The translations under genes and the position numbers were made by a program. A DNA stretch of 64,000 nucleotides, taken from assembly GCF_019317285.1 (NCBI RefSeq), contig NZ_CP079218.1:4526001-4590000 (forward strand). The letters are read 5' to 3'. The notes beneath the pieces are model-generated. The model was given only the letters and a program-made list of their open reading frames with translations. It did no database searches and had not been told where the DNA came from. The DNA is from Pedobacter sp. D749. Lineage in GTDB: Bacteria > Bacteroidota > Bacteroidia > Sphingobacteriales > Sphingobacteriaceae. Below are positions 51,963 to 60,462 of this stretch, piece by piece. Every line of letters begins with the position of its first letter. Position 1 is the first letter of the stretch.

Positions 51963-52745
51963 ATGAACAAGTACACACTATTATTTATTCCAGCACTTTT
52001 TGCAGGACAAGCTATGGCGCAAGATAAGAAACCAGACCCTGCCAATGATCCAAAAACAACGGAGGTTTGGGAGCCGGTTCCTAAAATTGTTACACCAGGT
52101 AAATTGCCTCAAGATGCACCATCTGATGCGATCATTCTTTTTAGCGGTAGAAATTTAGATGCATGGCATTCTGTTAAAGACCCATCTAAACCGGCTGCGT
52201 GGACAATTGACGATGGATTTTTTACCGTAAAAAAGGGAACAGGTAATATCGAAACCAATAAAAAGTTTACCGATTACCAATTGCATCTGGAATGGAAAAT
52301 CCCTGAAAACATTTCTGGCGAAGGTCAGGCACGTGGAAATAGCGGGGTATTTTTAGCTTCAACAGGTGGTGGTGATGATGGTTATGAAATCCAGATTTTA
52401 GATGTTTATAATAACAAAACCTATGTGAACGGACAAACAGGTAGCATTTATAAACAAGCAATTCCTTTAGCTAACGCCAACAAAAAACCTGGCGAATGGC
52501 AATATTATGATATCATTTGGAACGCGCCACGTTTTAATGAAGATGGAACAGTACAAAAACCAGCAAGTGTTACCGTATTTTTAAATGGCGTACTTTTACA
52601 GAACGGATTTATATTAAAGGGTGCAACGAGGTATATTGGTGCTCCTGAATATAAAAAACATGGCCCTTCTTCAATCAAATTACAAGATCACGGAGACCCA
52701 AGCCCTGCAATCAGCTACAGAAACATTTGGGTTAGAGAACTATAA
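51963..52745 (+). CDS. Secreted DUF1080 protein (3-keto-disaccharide hydrolase-like)
   Basis: 260 residues with signal peptide (LLFIPALFAGQAMAQ). The DUF1080 core is recognised by ILFSGRNLDAWHSV, then DGFFTVKKGTGNIETNKKFT and YQLHLEWKIPENISGEGQAR with GNSGVFL, and a second half including GEWQYYDIIWNAPRF and the final SPAISYRNIWVREL. The concanavalin-like fold is extracytoplasmic, and characterised members cleave 3-keto-glycosides. No other sugar genes in the neighbourhood, so a specific substrate cannot be named. Confidence 0.9.
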   Translation: MNKYTLLFIPALFAGQAMAQDKKPDPANDPKTTEVWEPVPKIVTPGKLPQDAPSDAIILFSGRNLDAWHSVKDPSKPAAWTIDDGFFTVKKGTGNIETNKKFTDYQLHLEWKIPENISGEGQARGNSGVFLASTGGGDDGYEIQILDVYNNKTYVNGQTGSIYKQAIPLANANKKPGEWQYYDIIWNAPRFNEDGTVQKPASVTVFLNGVLLQNGFILKGATRYIGAPEYKKHGPSSIKLQDHGDPSPAISYRNIWVREL

Positions 52746-52753
52746 TTAGATGG

Positions 52754-52829
52754 TCCTCGTTTGTAACGAGGATCGACGAGAATTGCGATTGTATCGCTTA
52801 AAGGAATAATAGTCACATTAAAAATGTGA
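52754..52829 (+). repeat. Intergenic hairpin repeat
   Basis: Hairpin TCCTCGTT (52754-52761) / AACGAGGA (52765-52772), followed by TCACATT (52813-52819) / AATGTGA (52823-52829). Resembles the hairpins associated with REP-type transposases in this group. Confidence 0.55.
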
Positions 52830-52897
52830 ACCTCATACATCCCCGTTGCAAATGGTGACGATAGCGAATTATAATTTCAACAAAACAACAATAAGGA

Positions 52898-52928
52898 ACC
52901 TGCAGGCCAAAAGCTTGCAGGTTTTGTT
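52898..52928 (+). terminator. Hairpin terminator before the TMEM175-like gene
   Basis: AACCTGCA (52898-52905) pairs with TGCAGGTT (52916-52923), followed by TTGTTTTA. Confidence 0.6.
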
Positions 52929-52983
52929 TTATACAATAATTTGACTGATAATTGTAACCAGATTATTTAAGGTCGGATTTTTT

Positions 52984-53586
52984 ATGAACAAAGGCAGATT
53001 AGAAGCATTTAGCGATGGTGTAATTGCAATTATCATCACCATTATGGTTTTGGAAATTAAAGTTCCCGAACATGGCGAAACTTTAGCAACCTTAAAACCA
53101 CTCTTGCCAAAGTTTATCAGTTATATCCTAAGTTTCATTTATGTTGGCATTTACTGGAATAATCACCATCATCTATTACATGCCGTGAAAAAAGTAAATG
53201 GATCAATGCTTTGGGCTAACCTAAATTTCCTCTTCTGGCTTTCACTATTTCCATTTGCAGCCGGCTGGATGGGAGAACACCACTTTGCCTTATGGCCTGT
53301 TATTCTATATGGTGTTGCATTACTTCTTGCAGCCATTTCCTATACCTTATTGGTAATTGTGATTAAAAAAACCGAAGGTCAGCACTCTTTGGTGGTACAC
53401 GCCATCGGTAATGATGCTAAAGGAAAATTCTCTTTGCTATTTTATATTGCAGGTATAGGATTAAGTTTTATCAACCCCTGGATTGGTGTTGCGCTTTATT
53501 TCGTAGTCGCCTGCATCTGGTTTATTCCGGATAGAAGAATTGAAAATGCCATGCGTGAGCAAGGTTTAACTGATGATAATAAATGA
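52984..53586 (+). CDS. TMEM175-like (DUF1211) potassium-channel family protein
   Basis: 200 residues, 5-6 transmembrane helices. The family signature RLEAFSDGVIAIIITIMVLE is at the N-terminus, and YWNNHHHLLHAVKKVNG follows. Bacterial members form tetrameric K+-selective or leak channels. The 3' end overlaps by 65 bp the 3' end of the convergent aat gene (53522-53586). Single gene, no partner. Confidence 0.92.
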   Translation: MNKGRLEAFSDGVIAIIITIMVLEIKVPEHGETLATLKPLLPKFISYILSFIYVGIYWNNHHHLLHAVKKVNGSMLWANLNFLFWLSLFPFAAGWMGEHHFALWPVILYGVALLLAAISYTLLVIVIKKTEGQHSLVVHAIGNDAKGKFSLLFYIAGIGLSFINPWIGVALYFVVACIWFIPDRRIENAMREQGLTDDNK

Positions 53587-54202
53587 GTCCCATATACAAC
53601 TCCCGGCTGATCATTTCAGCACCTAAACTCATTAAATGATCGTTTGGCAACTGACAATCGATCAAATCGATATTCATTTTACTTAAAAAAATAAGCGCAG
53701 CTTTTGAGGCATTACTTACATGGCTAAACATACTTTCACCGCAAAATACACGGTTTACTTTCAAACCATATAGGCCTCCTACCAGCTTATCTTCCAACCA
53801 AACCTCTACACTGTGTGCGTAACCCTGTTGATGGAGATTGATATAAGCTTCTTGCATTTCATTGGTAATCCAGGTACCATCCTGTCCTTTTCTTTCCGTA
53901 TGAGCACAACTTTGGATCACCTCAGCAAAAGCCTGGTTAAAGGTAATTTTGAAAACCTCCTGTTTTAAAATTTTCTGCATGCTTTTACTGATTTTGATTT
54001 TATCAGGATAAATTACACAACGCTCATGTGGCGAATACCAAAGGATCGGTTCACCTTCGCTAAACCACGGAAATATACCATTAGAATAGGCAATTAACAA
54101 CCGCTCTGTACTTAAATCGCCTCCAATGGCCAGCAAACCATCTTCTTCTGCCAAAGCCGGATCCGGAAAGCCTGGGTGATCATCAAGTAACTGAAAAAAC
54201 AT
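53522..54202 (-). CDS. aat: Leucyl/phenylalanyl-tRNA--protein transferase
   Basis: 226 residues from the ATG at 54202; nine further in-frame residues to 54226 are possible. Landmarks: FPDPALAEEDGLLAIGGDLS, AYSNGIFPWFSEGEPILWYS, then GTWITNEMQEAYINLHQQGY and VGGLYGLKVNRVFCGESMFS. It adds Leu or Phe from tRNA to N-terminal Lys/Arg of proteins for the N-end rule pathway (ClpS/ClpAP). The C-terminus after GAEMISRELYMGLI carries ~15 extra residues, which create the 65-bp antisense overlap with the TMEM175-like gene. Confidence 0.95.
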   Translation of the reverse strand: MFFQLLDDHPGFPDPALAEEDGLLAIGGDLSTERLLIAYSNGIFPWFSEGEPILWYSPHERCVIYPDKIKISKSMQKILKQEVFKITFNQAFAEVIQSCAHTERKGQDGTWITNEMQEAYINLHQQGYAHSVEVWLEDKLVGGLYGLKVNRVFCGESMFSHVSNASKAALIFLSKMNIDLIDCQLPNDHLMSLGAEMISRELYMGLIYYHQLNLAHAWHFQFFYPE

Positions 54203-54272
54203 ATACAAAAATAAGAAAGAAAACAAAGATTAAACCCTGACGTTTTAAATTAGTCATATTGTAAAACAGTCT

Positions 54273-55718
54273 ATGATGAGCACAAAAGATAATTTCTTGA
54301 AAGTAAAACATCTTTACAACCGGGCCGGCTTCGGGGTTTCTTATACCGACTTACAAAAATTAAGCAAAAAAAATCTCGATAAAGTGGTCGATAATCTGAT
54401 TAAAGATTCCCAAAAAGATGATCCAATTAATTTAATAAACGATTTTGAATCAAAACGGCAGCTTTTGGTACAGGCAGGTTTATATGCTAAAAAAGACCTG
54501 ACGGATGATGAAAAGAAAATGCGTCAGCAGATTATACGCGAGCAAAATGAAGTGAGCCGCGACCTGAATATTGCCTTCATTACCAAGATGATTAATACAG
54601 ATGCTCCCTTAAGGGAAAAGATGACGCTCTTTTGGCATGGTCATTTTGCCTGCCGCAGCAATAATCCATTCTTTGCACAACAACTAAACAACATCCAAAG
54701 AGCAAATGCTTTAGGAAGCTTTAAAACTTTGTTGGTAGAGGTGTCAAAGTCGCCAGCGATGCTGCAATACCTAAATAACCAACAGAATAAAAAAGGTAAG
54801 CCAAATGAGAATTTTGCCCGCGAACTGATGGAACTTTTCACTTTAGGAAGGGGAAATTATACCGAGCAGGATATTAAAGAATCTGCACGATCATTTACAG
54901 GCTGGATGTATGATAAAGATGGCTCATTTATTTTCAGGCAAAATCTGCACGATACCGGAACAAAGACCTTTTTTGGTAAAATCGGGAATTTTGAAGGCGA
55001 AAACATCATTGATATTATTCTGGAAAAACCAGAAACCGCGCAGTTCATTGCCAGGAAAGTGTATCAATTCTTTGTTAATGATAACCCCAATGAAGCACAT
55101 GTTAAAGAACTCGCCACACATTTTTACAATTCGAAATACGACATTGCTGCAATGATGAAAAAAATGTTTACTTCCGATTGGTTTTATAGTCCGGAGAATG
55201 TAGGCACAAAAATTAAATCGCCAGCTGAATTTTTAGTGGGTTTAAGTCGAGAGTTTTATGTTACTTATAACAAACCACAGGTTTTAATACAGCTGCAAAG
55301 CAGTTTAGGGCAATATTTATTTAATCCACCTAATGTTGCGGGCTGGCCTGGCGGACAAAGCTGGATTGATAGTTCATCGTTAATGTTAAGGATGCGGATC
55401 CCATCGCTTGTGTTAAATGATGGAGAAATCGATTTTAGTGGTAAAGCCGATCCTGAAGATGAAGCCGTAATTGCTTTAAGCCGCACGGCTACCACCAATG
55501 CAAATGCCAATATGAAACCAAAATCGTATGTAAACGCAAATGCAAACTGGCCTAAATTTTTAAACACTTTACCAAAAGGATTAACACCATTAGCGCTTAC
55601 CGAGTTTTTACTGCAACCGAAATTAAACAATAAAATTACGACCATGGTAAGTGATAATAAAGGACTGCGGAGTACTGCGGTTGAGATTACGAGCATGCCG
55701 GAGTATCAGTTGTGCTAG
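54273..55718 (+). CDS. DUF1800 family protein
   Basis: 481 residues. DUF1800 pattern: KHLYNRAGFGVSYTDLQKLS near the N-terminus, then TLFWHGHFACRSNN, NENFARELMELFTLGRGNYT, EQDIKESARSFTGW and NPPNVAGWPGGQSWIDSSSL. No clear signal peptide at the annotated start. Proteins of this family are encoded next to DUF1501 proteins across Bacteroidota and Planctomycetota; their joint function is unknown. The DUF1501 gene follows within ~115 bp, so both are probably one operon. Confidence 0.92.
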   Translation: MMSTKDNFLKVKHLYNRAGFGVSYTDLQKLSKKNLDKVVDNLIKDSQKDDPINLINDFESKRQLLVQAGLYAKKDLTDDEKKMRQQIIREQNEVSRDLNIAFITKMINTDAPLREKMTLFWHGHFACRSNNPFFAQQLNNIQRANALGSFKTLLVEVSKSPAMLQYLNNQQNKKGKPNENFARELMELFTLGRGNYTEQDIKESARSFTGWMYDKDGSFIFRQNLHDTGTKTFFGKIGNFEGENIIDIILEKPETAQFIARKVYQFFVNDNPNEAHVKELATHFYNSKYDIAAMMKKMFTSDWFYSPENVGTKIKSPAEFLVGLSREFYVTYNKPQVLIQLQSSLGQYLFNPPNVAGWPGGQSWIDSSSLMLRMRIPSLVLNDGEIDFSGKADPEDEAVIALSRTATTNANANMKPKSYVNANANWPKFLNTLPKGLTPLALTEFLLQPKLNNKITTMVSDNKGLRSTAVEITSMPEYQLC

Positions 55719-55727
55719 ATGAATATT

Positions 55728-55832
55728 GGTTAATGGTTTGATGGCTCATGGTTGATAGCCATTTGGCTAAACGCCCAAGCCATGAACCATCAATTAAAAA
55801 ACCATGAACCATCAACAAAAAAACTTTACACC
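55728..55832 (+). repeat. Short repeats between DUF1800 and DUF1501 genes
   Basis: ATGGTTGATAGCC and AGCCATGAACCATCAA, then ACCATGAACCATCAAC: a repeated 14-mer with an inverted counterpart. It falls between genes that are otherwise in one operon. Confidence 0.5.
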
Positions 55833-57032
55833 ATGAACAGAAGAAATTTTTTAAGAAATACAGGATTTGTTGCAGCAGGTTCGCTATTCGTTCCGGCTTT
55901 TATGAAACCGCTTGAGGCCATGGCACTTGATGAGTTGAGCCTTTACAAAAACCTCGTTGTGGTACAGCTCTCTGGTGGAAATGACGGTTTAAATACAGTT
56001 ATTCCCTTTGGAAATGACATTTATTATCAAAAAAGGAATAGTATTGCCATTAAACCTGAAGAGGTAATTAAACTGAACGACATGCAGGGCTTAAATCCCA
56101 ACATGGCTGCCTTGCAGGAAATATACGATCAAGGCTGGATGACCATCATTAATGATGTTGGCTACCCCAATCCGGATCGTTCGCATTTCCGCTCCATGGA
56201 TATCTGGCAAACCGGTAGTGATAGTAATCAATTTTTATCAACCGGATGGATTGGCCGCTATTTAGATAGCAATTGCCAAACCTGCAAATTCCCTTATACG
56301 GCTATAGAAGTTGACGACTCACTTTCTCTGGCCATGAAAGGCCAAACCAAAAAAGGAATTGCACTAAAAGATCCTGCAGCCTTATTCCGTAATACGAATG
56401 ACCCGTTTTTTAAGGCCATGTTGCAGAATGATAAGGAACATTTAGATGAAGATAATTTAGGTTATTTATACAAAACCATGATTGAAACTTCGTCTTCTGC
56501 CAGTTATATACAAAACACCTCCAAAGTTTATCAATCGAAATCCACTTATCCAACTTCGGGTTTTGCTAACCAATTGAAAACGGTTTCAAAATTTATCTCT
56601 TCGGGATTAAAAACCAGAGTTTATTATGTATCGCTAAGCGGTTTTGATACACACGTGAATCAGATTGGACAACAAGGTAATTTGCTTAAACAATATAGTG
56701 AGGGCATGGCTGCTTTCTTAAAAGATTTAAAATCGAATAATAAACTTGAGGATACTTTGGTGATTACCTTCTCCGAATTTGGCCGCAGGGTAGAACAAAA
56801 CGCCAGTAACGGTACCGACCATGGAACGGCAAATAATATGTTTGTTTTCGGTGGAAAATTAAAGAAAAAAGGGATTTTTAACGCCGCACCAAACTTAAGC
56901 GATCTCGACACCGGCGATTTAAAATATCAACTGGATTTTAGGCAGGTTTATGGTACCATTTTAGATAAATGGCTGGATGTAAACAACGCTGATATTCTGA
57001 ACAAAAAATTTAATACGCTGGATTTTATATAG
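55833..57032 (+). CDS. DUF1501 family protein with Tat signal
   Basis: 399 residues from the ATG at 55833 (in-frame upstream sequence is repeat DNA). The N-terminus MNRRNFLRNTGFVAAGSLF is a twin-arginine signal, so it is exported folded. The DUF1501 core is recognisable: NLVVVQLSGGNDGLNTVIPF, GYPNPDRSHFRSMDIWQTGS, VYYVSLSGFDTHVNQIGQQG and EFGRRVEQNASNGTDHGTAN. The fold is related to alkaline phosphatase-type enzymes (HGTA, DHG), suggesting metal-dependent hydrolase chemistry; substrate unknown. Partner of the DUF1800 protein upstream. Confidence 0.92.
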   Translation: MNRRNFLRNTGFVAAGSLFVPAFMKPLEAMALDELSLYKNLVVVQLSGGNDGLNTVIPFGNDIYYQKRNSIAIKPEEVIKLNDMQGLNPNMAALQEIYDQGWMTIINDVGYPNPDRSHFRSMDIWQTGSDSNQFLSTGWIGRYLDSNCQTCKFPYTAIEVDDSLSLAMKGQTKKGIALKDPAALFRNTNDPFFKAMLQNDKEHLDEDNLGYLYKTMIETSSSASYIQNTSKVYQSKSTYPTSGFANQLKTVSKFISSGLKTRVYYVSLSGFDTHVNQIGQQGNLLKQYSEGMAAFLKDLKSNNKLEDTLVITFSEFGRRVEQNASNGTDHGTANNMFVFGGKLKKKGIFNAAPNLSDLDTGDLKYQLDFRQVYGTILDKWLDVNNADILNKKFNTLDFI

Positions 57033-57101
57033 GACTTGGCAAGGTAGTGTTATAAATCAATATGAATGACAGATTTTTAGGGAATTATAGGCTGCGAGGA
57101 A

Positions 57102-57172
57102 TCGTCATTCCCAACTTGATTGGGAATCGTAATGCAAACGCTTTAAGATTCCCGCCTGCGCGGGAATGACGG
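57102..57172 (+). repeat. Intergenic repeat R3, intact copy
   Basis: GTCATTCCCAACTTGATTGG forms a hairpin with GGGAATCG next to it; ATTCCCGCCTGCGCGGGAAT is a palindrome-like core. This uninterrupted copy is the reference for the target of elements A and B. A further GCCTGTCGAAGGACTG repeat follows (57200-57250). Confidence 0.7.
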
Positions 57173-57260
57173 CCGTATTAACGGAGCGTCCGTCAATGGT
57201 AGCCTGTCGAAGGACTGTTAAAAGCGTTTCGACAAACTCAACATGACAGATTAAATCAAC

Positions 57261-58157
57261 TTATTTGTTTGTAAGCTCCAGCTCATCTAAAGTTCCTTTA
57301 GTTTCCTGAAGTTCCTTTAATTCAGCTTTCTTCTTTTTAATTTCGGCATCAATATCATCAACACTGTATTTTGGTAAGGATATGATTTTGCCATTGGTCG
57401 TAATACTCGATGCAATTAACTCCAGTTTCAGATCAAAATCAGCAAGTTTTGGATTAGTAAGGGGATATTTAACATTTTTCCACTTCGCTGGATTATTTTC
57501 TTTTGCTTCTCTCAGCATTACATTTCCATTCATGCTATCACCGGGATTTAAGGTACCAACCTCTTCCGCATCACCCCAAATCTGAGAGACAATCACTTTT
57601 AGTGTCGATATTTCCCTAACCTCTACCTTAACAGCTACACCTCCGGTTAGTGCTTGTTTACCTGTATAGGCATACTCAATATCCAATTCCGGAACTTTTT
57701 CTCCAAAAAAGTCATCTTCTGTTATGGTCAGGCTGGTCACTTTAAAGATATCCAGTTTCTGGTTATTAACAATAAGCTCCTTCTTCTGGATTTCGAGTGT
57801 ATCGATCTCAGCAGATACTTTTGCGATTTCTTTTTTGTTATGGGCCTGCAAAAGATCTTCAGCCAGATTTACCACCGACGAATACCTTAAGCCATCAATC
57901 ATTTCCAACGAAATTTTATCGAAAGATTTTCCCTTATATTTTTCGGATTCATTCCATTTTAAACGCATTGATTCTAAGGCGATCACCCTAAGGGCTTTCT
58001 CTAAATTTACCTGTTCTTCCTTATTTAGGTTTTTTACGATTCTAGCTTTAGAAGCTTCGAATTCTTTTTCAGATTTCGCGTTAAACTTTTCGCCACAGCC
58101 CGTTAAGGCGACTACAATAAATGCACAAAATACAATGGCGACCGATAATTTATTCAT
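57261..58157 (-). CDS. Lipoprotein of unknown function (DUF6694-like N-terminus)
   Basis: 298 residues. Lipoprotein signal VALTGCGEKFNAK with Cys21, and a long alpha-helical, coiled-coil-prone stretch at ~25-130 and ~270-298 (IDAEIKKKKAELKELQ). The middle (~150-255) looks like a beta domain with VKVEVREISTLKVIVSQIW. The CGEKFNAKSEKEFEASKARI opening is the kind seen in DUF6694 lipoproteins; I am not certain of the match. It stands ahead of a small secreted protein gene on the same strand, 60 bp upstream, perhaps in one transcript. Confidence 0.75.
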   Translation of the reverse strand: MNKLSVAIVFCAFIVVALTGCGEKFNAKSEKEFEASKARIVKNLNKEEQVNLEKALRVIALESMRLKWNESEKYKGKSFDKISLEMIDGLRYSSVVNLAEDLLQAHNKKEIAKVSAEIDTLEIQKKELIVNNQKLDIFKVTSLTITEDDFFGEKVPELDIEYAYTGKQALTGGVAVKVEVREISTLKVIVSQIWGDAEEVGTLNPGDSMNGNVMLREAKENNPAKWKNVKYPLTNPKLADFDLKLELIASSITTNGKIISLPKYSVDDIDAEIKKKKAELKELQETKGTLDELELTNK

Positions 58158-58217
58158 AGGTTAATTTTAGATGAAATAGATCATTAAAACTTTAAACGTT
58201 TAGGATAGGCTATAGTT

Positions 58218-58571
58218 TTATTTCCTTTTCAACACGTATACAGGCCGGTTTGATGACTGGTCTACCTGCTCTGTGTAAACACTAAACAACGCATATCCGT
58301 AAGCTTTCATCTTATTCACCGCATCAATTGCTGAATTAAATTCGAGTTTTTTATCATTGTCATCCCTGATGTATTGTTCGCTATAATCGCCAACCTTTTG
58401 CCCGTACTCCAACGCGATCCATTGTTTGTCTGCTAAAAAACTCTTTGTTGCCCTGATCTGAATATAATCCACATGGATATCGGTCAATTTCACGCCATTT
58501 ACATTTTGGGCTTTGGCACGGGACAGTCCAAAGCAAGCGACGAATGCCGCAGCAAGAATAATTTTTTTCAT
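58218..58571 (-). CDS. Small secreted protein of unknown family
   Basis: 117 residues with a clear signal peptide (MKKIILAAAFVACFGLSRAK then AQ). The mature protein, from NVNGVKLTDIHVDYIQIRAT to the end, is rich in beta-favouring residues (ALFSVYTEQVDQSSNRPVYV). No family recognised. Gene lies 60 bp upstream of the lipoprotein gene, same strand, and divergent to yccF. Confidence 0.7.
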   Translation of the reverse strand: MKKIILAAAFVACFGLSRAKAQNVNGVKLTDIHVDYIQIRATKSFLADKQWIALEYGQKVGDYSEQYIRDDNDKKLEFNSAIDAVNKMKAYGYALFSVYTEQVDQSSNRPVYVLKRK

Positions 58572-58676
58572 GTTGTGTTTCTTTTGTGTGTGATTCTAAA
58601 TTACGAAGAAAACAAGCAGAAAGCATTAACAGACTGTAACAAAATTCTCCGTATTAAATCTTAAACTAAAAACACA

Positions 58677-59045
58677 ATGAACTTTTTAGGCAATATTATC
58701 TGGATTATTTTTGGCGGCATCTTTATTTTTTTCGAATACATTATCGGAGGCTTAATCCTTTGCCTAACCATTGTAGGAATTCCTTTTGGCATTCAATGTT
58801 TTAAATTTGCCATCGTAGGCCTGGCTCCTTTTGGCGTTAAAATAACCGATACATCTTCGAATACGGGCTGCCTGTCTACCATCATGAATTTGATCTGGAT
58901 TTTATGCGGTGGTTTCTGGATAGCCTTAACCCACTTGTTTTTTGGAATCCTGCTTTGCATTACCATTGTTGGTATTCCATTCGGACGCCAGCATTTTAAG
59001 TTGATGAATTTAGCTTTTACACCGTTTGGGAAATCGATTTCTTAA
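58677..59045 (+). CDS. YccF family membrane protein
   Basis: 122 residues with two homologous hydrophobic units, each ending in the motif TIVGIPFG(I/R)Q (CLTIVGIPFGIQCFKFA and CITIVGIPFGRQHFKLM). This is the YccF (DUF307) duplication. Inner-membrane protein of unknown function. Single gene, possible own promoter in the 58572-58676 gap. Confidence 0.95.
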   Translation: MNFLGNIIWIIFGGIFIFFEYIIGGLILCLTIVGIPFGIQCFKFAIVGLAPFGVKITDTSSNTGCLSTIMNLIWILCGGFWIALTHLFFGILLCITIVGIPFGRQHFKLMNLAFTPFGKSIS

Positions 59046-59427
59046 TCTGAATAAATCCAGGTAATTCCGTCATTTCCACAACTTATTCGTCATTGCGAGA
59101 AGGCTTTTCAGCCGACGAAGCAATCTCAATCGTCAATTAATATATAAGATTGCTTCGGCCCCTCGAAATTTACATTTCGTTCTATTACTCTATCATTCTT
59201 TTGAAAAGCAGGATTCTGTGTTTATCGGATCCGAAAGTCCTGCCATCCGCTTTACCGCTCTGCGTTCGGTGCCCGCTCCTGTCAGGTTTATTGAACTTTG
59301 GCCTGTTCCCATTGGCAAAAAACATTGTGCTTAGCCCCGATTGAATGGACGCCCACGATATTTCATCGGGGCAGGAAGGAAAGCGGGACTACCGCGACCG
59401 AAGAGCACAATAATTGCGCTCCAAAAA
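59046..59427 (+). repeat. Repeat-rich gene-free interval (R5 and others)
   Basis: Contains TCATTGCGAGAAGGCTTTTC with AGCCGACGAAGCAATCTC, and its inverted GATTGCTTCGG (59090-59165); an R5 copy (59198-59290, GAAAAGCAGGATTCTG, ATCCGAAAGTCCTGCCAT); and AGCCCCGATTGAATGG with GAAAGCGGGACTACC (59333-59400), shared with 6039-6240. No gene. Confidence 0.55.
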
Positions 59428-60402
59428 CTACCGGATAAGCCCTATGGATTTAGAATGTTCAATCGCTTCCTCACTATTATTAAATAAACACGCACTCACC
59501 CCTTTATCTTCCACTTTTTTAAGCAATTGTTTGGTTTCTAATTCTTTTTCAGGACGTATATTACGGATATAGACTGCTTCGATATTTTTAGGATATTTCT
59601 CCACTATTGTGGAATAAATTGTTGGGTCCTGCTGCGAGTTATCACCAAAAAACACAAACTTCTGATTCGGAAAGGCATCTAAAATCCGCATTACCCTCAA
59701 CAATTTGCCCTCATGCCCCGTTTTACCTGTTCTAACTAAATCTTTCCATCGTTTTAAGGTATTTAAAAGGAAAGCACCATTTGGCAGTTTATTAAACCTG
59801 AAAGTCTCGACCAGATAATCATATAGGTTCCATTCGCTGCTGCTTACATAAAAAAAAGGATTGGGCTGATTTGCATCGGTATGCGACAGGGCCAATTGCT
59901 GGTAGTGGGTGGCTGCATCCGGAAAGGTTTTACGGGTATGTGGATTTTTGATAAATAACTCTCTCAGCCTTCTTCCAATAGTTGCAGAATGAGAAATCAT
60001 CACGGTATCATCCACGTCAGAAATAAAAGCATATTGCGTAATGTGTGGCACATATACCTTGCCTTCTCCGGCACTTAAAACTGTTCCGTCTTTATCAACA
60101 ACTTCCACTTTTACAAAATGCCAGCCTGCAGGCACATCGTGCCGGGCTTTCCATTCGAACTTAAAAAAGCCATCTCCTTCGGTTTTATTGTAAACAACCT
60201 GATCAAAAAATTGCAAACGCACCTCAACAAAAGCATAAGGTTTTAGGATAAAGAGCTTTAAAAGATGTACAATGTTAACAAACAAATTATTGCTGTAAAC
60301 CTGCTTTGTTTTTGCCTTGCGTTTAAAAACATGACCATAAACAACCAAATTGTGCGTGTGGCCATAACCGTGATATACTTTAACACTAACAGATTTATTC
60401 AT
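59428..60402 (-). CDS. App1-like phosphatidate phosphatase (DUF2183, HAD fold)
   Basis: 324 residues from the ATG at 60402. HAD motif I is FISDVDDTVMISHSAT, with the DxDxT nucleophile; motif II is in YVSSSEWNLYDYLVETFR and motif III-type FVFFGDNSQQDP. The N-terminal ~120 residues form a beta-rich domain. App1 enzymes dephosphorylate phosphatidate to diacylglycerol. Divergent from the DAG-kinase-like gene at 60463 with only 60 bp between starts, so the two may be controlled together and catalyse opposing steps. Confidence 0.85.
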   Translation of the reverse strand: MNKSVSVKVYHGYGHTHNLVVYGHVFKRKAKTKQVYSNNLFVNIVHLLKLFILKPYAFVEVRLQFFDQVVYNKTEGDGFFKFEWKARHDVPAGWHFVKVEVVDKDGTVLSAGEGKVYVPHITQYAFISDVDDTVMISHSATIGRRLRELFIKNPHTRKTFPDAATHYQQLALSHTDANQPNPFFYVSSSEWNLYDYLVETFRFNKLPNGAFLLNTLKRWKDLVRTGKTGHEGKLLRVMRILDAFPNQKFVFFGDNSQQDPTIYSTIVEKYPKNIEAVYIRNIRPEKELETKQLLKKVEDKGVSACLFNNSEEAIEHSKSIGLIR

Positions 60403-60462
60403 CTGTATTAAAACAGAGTTTACCAAAAGTTGTTTGTTGATGTATAAACCATTAGGTAACAC

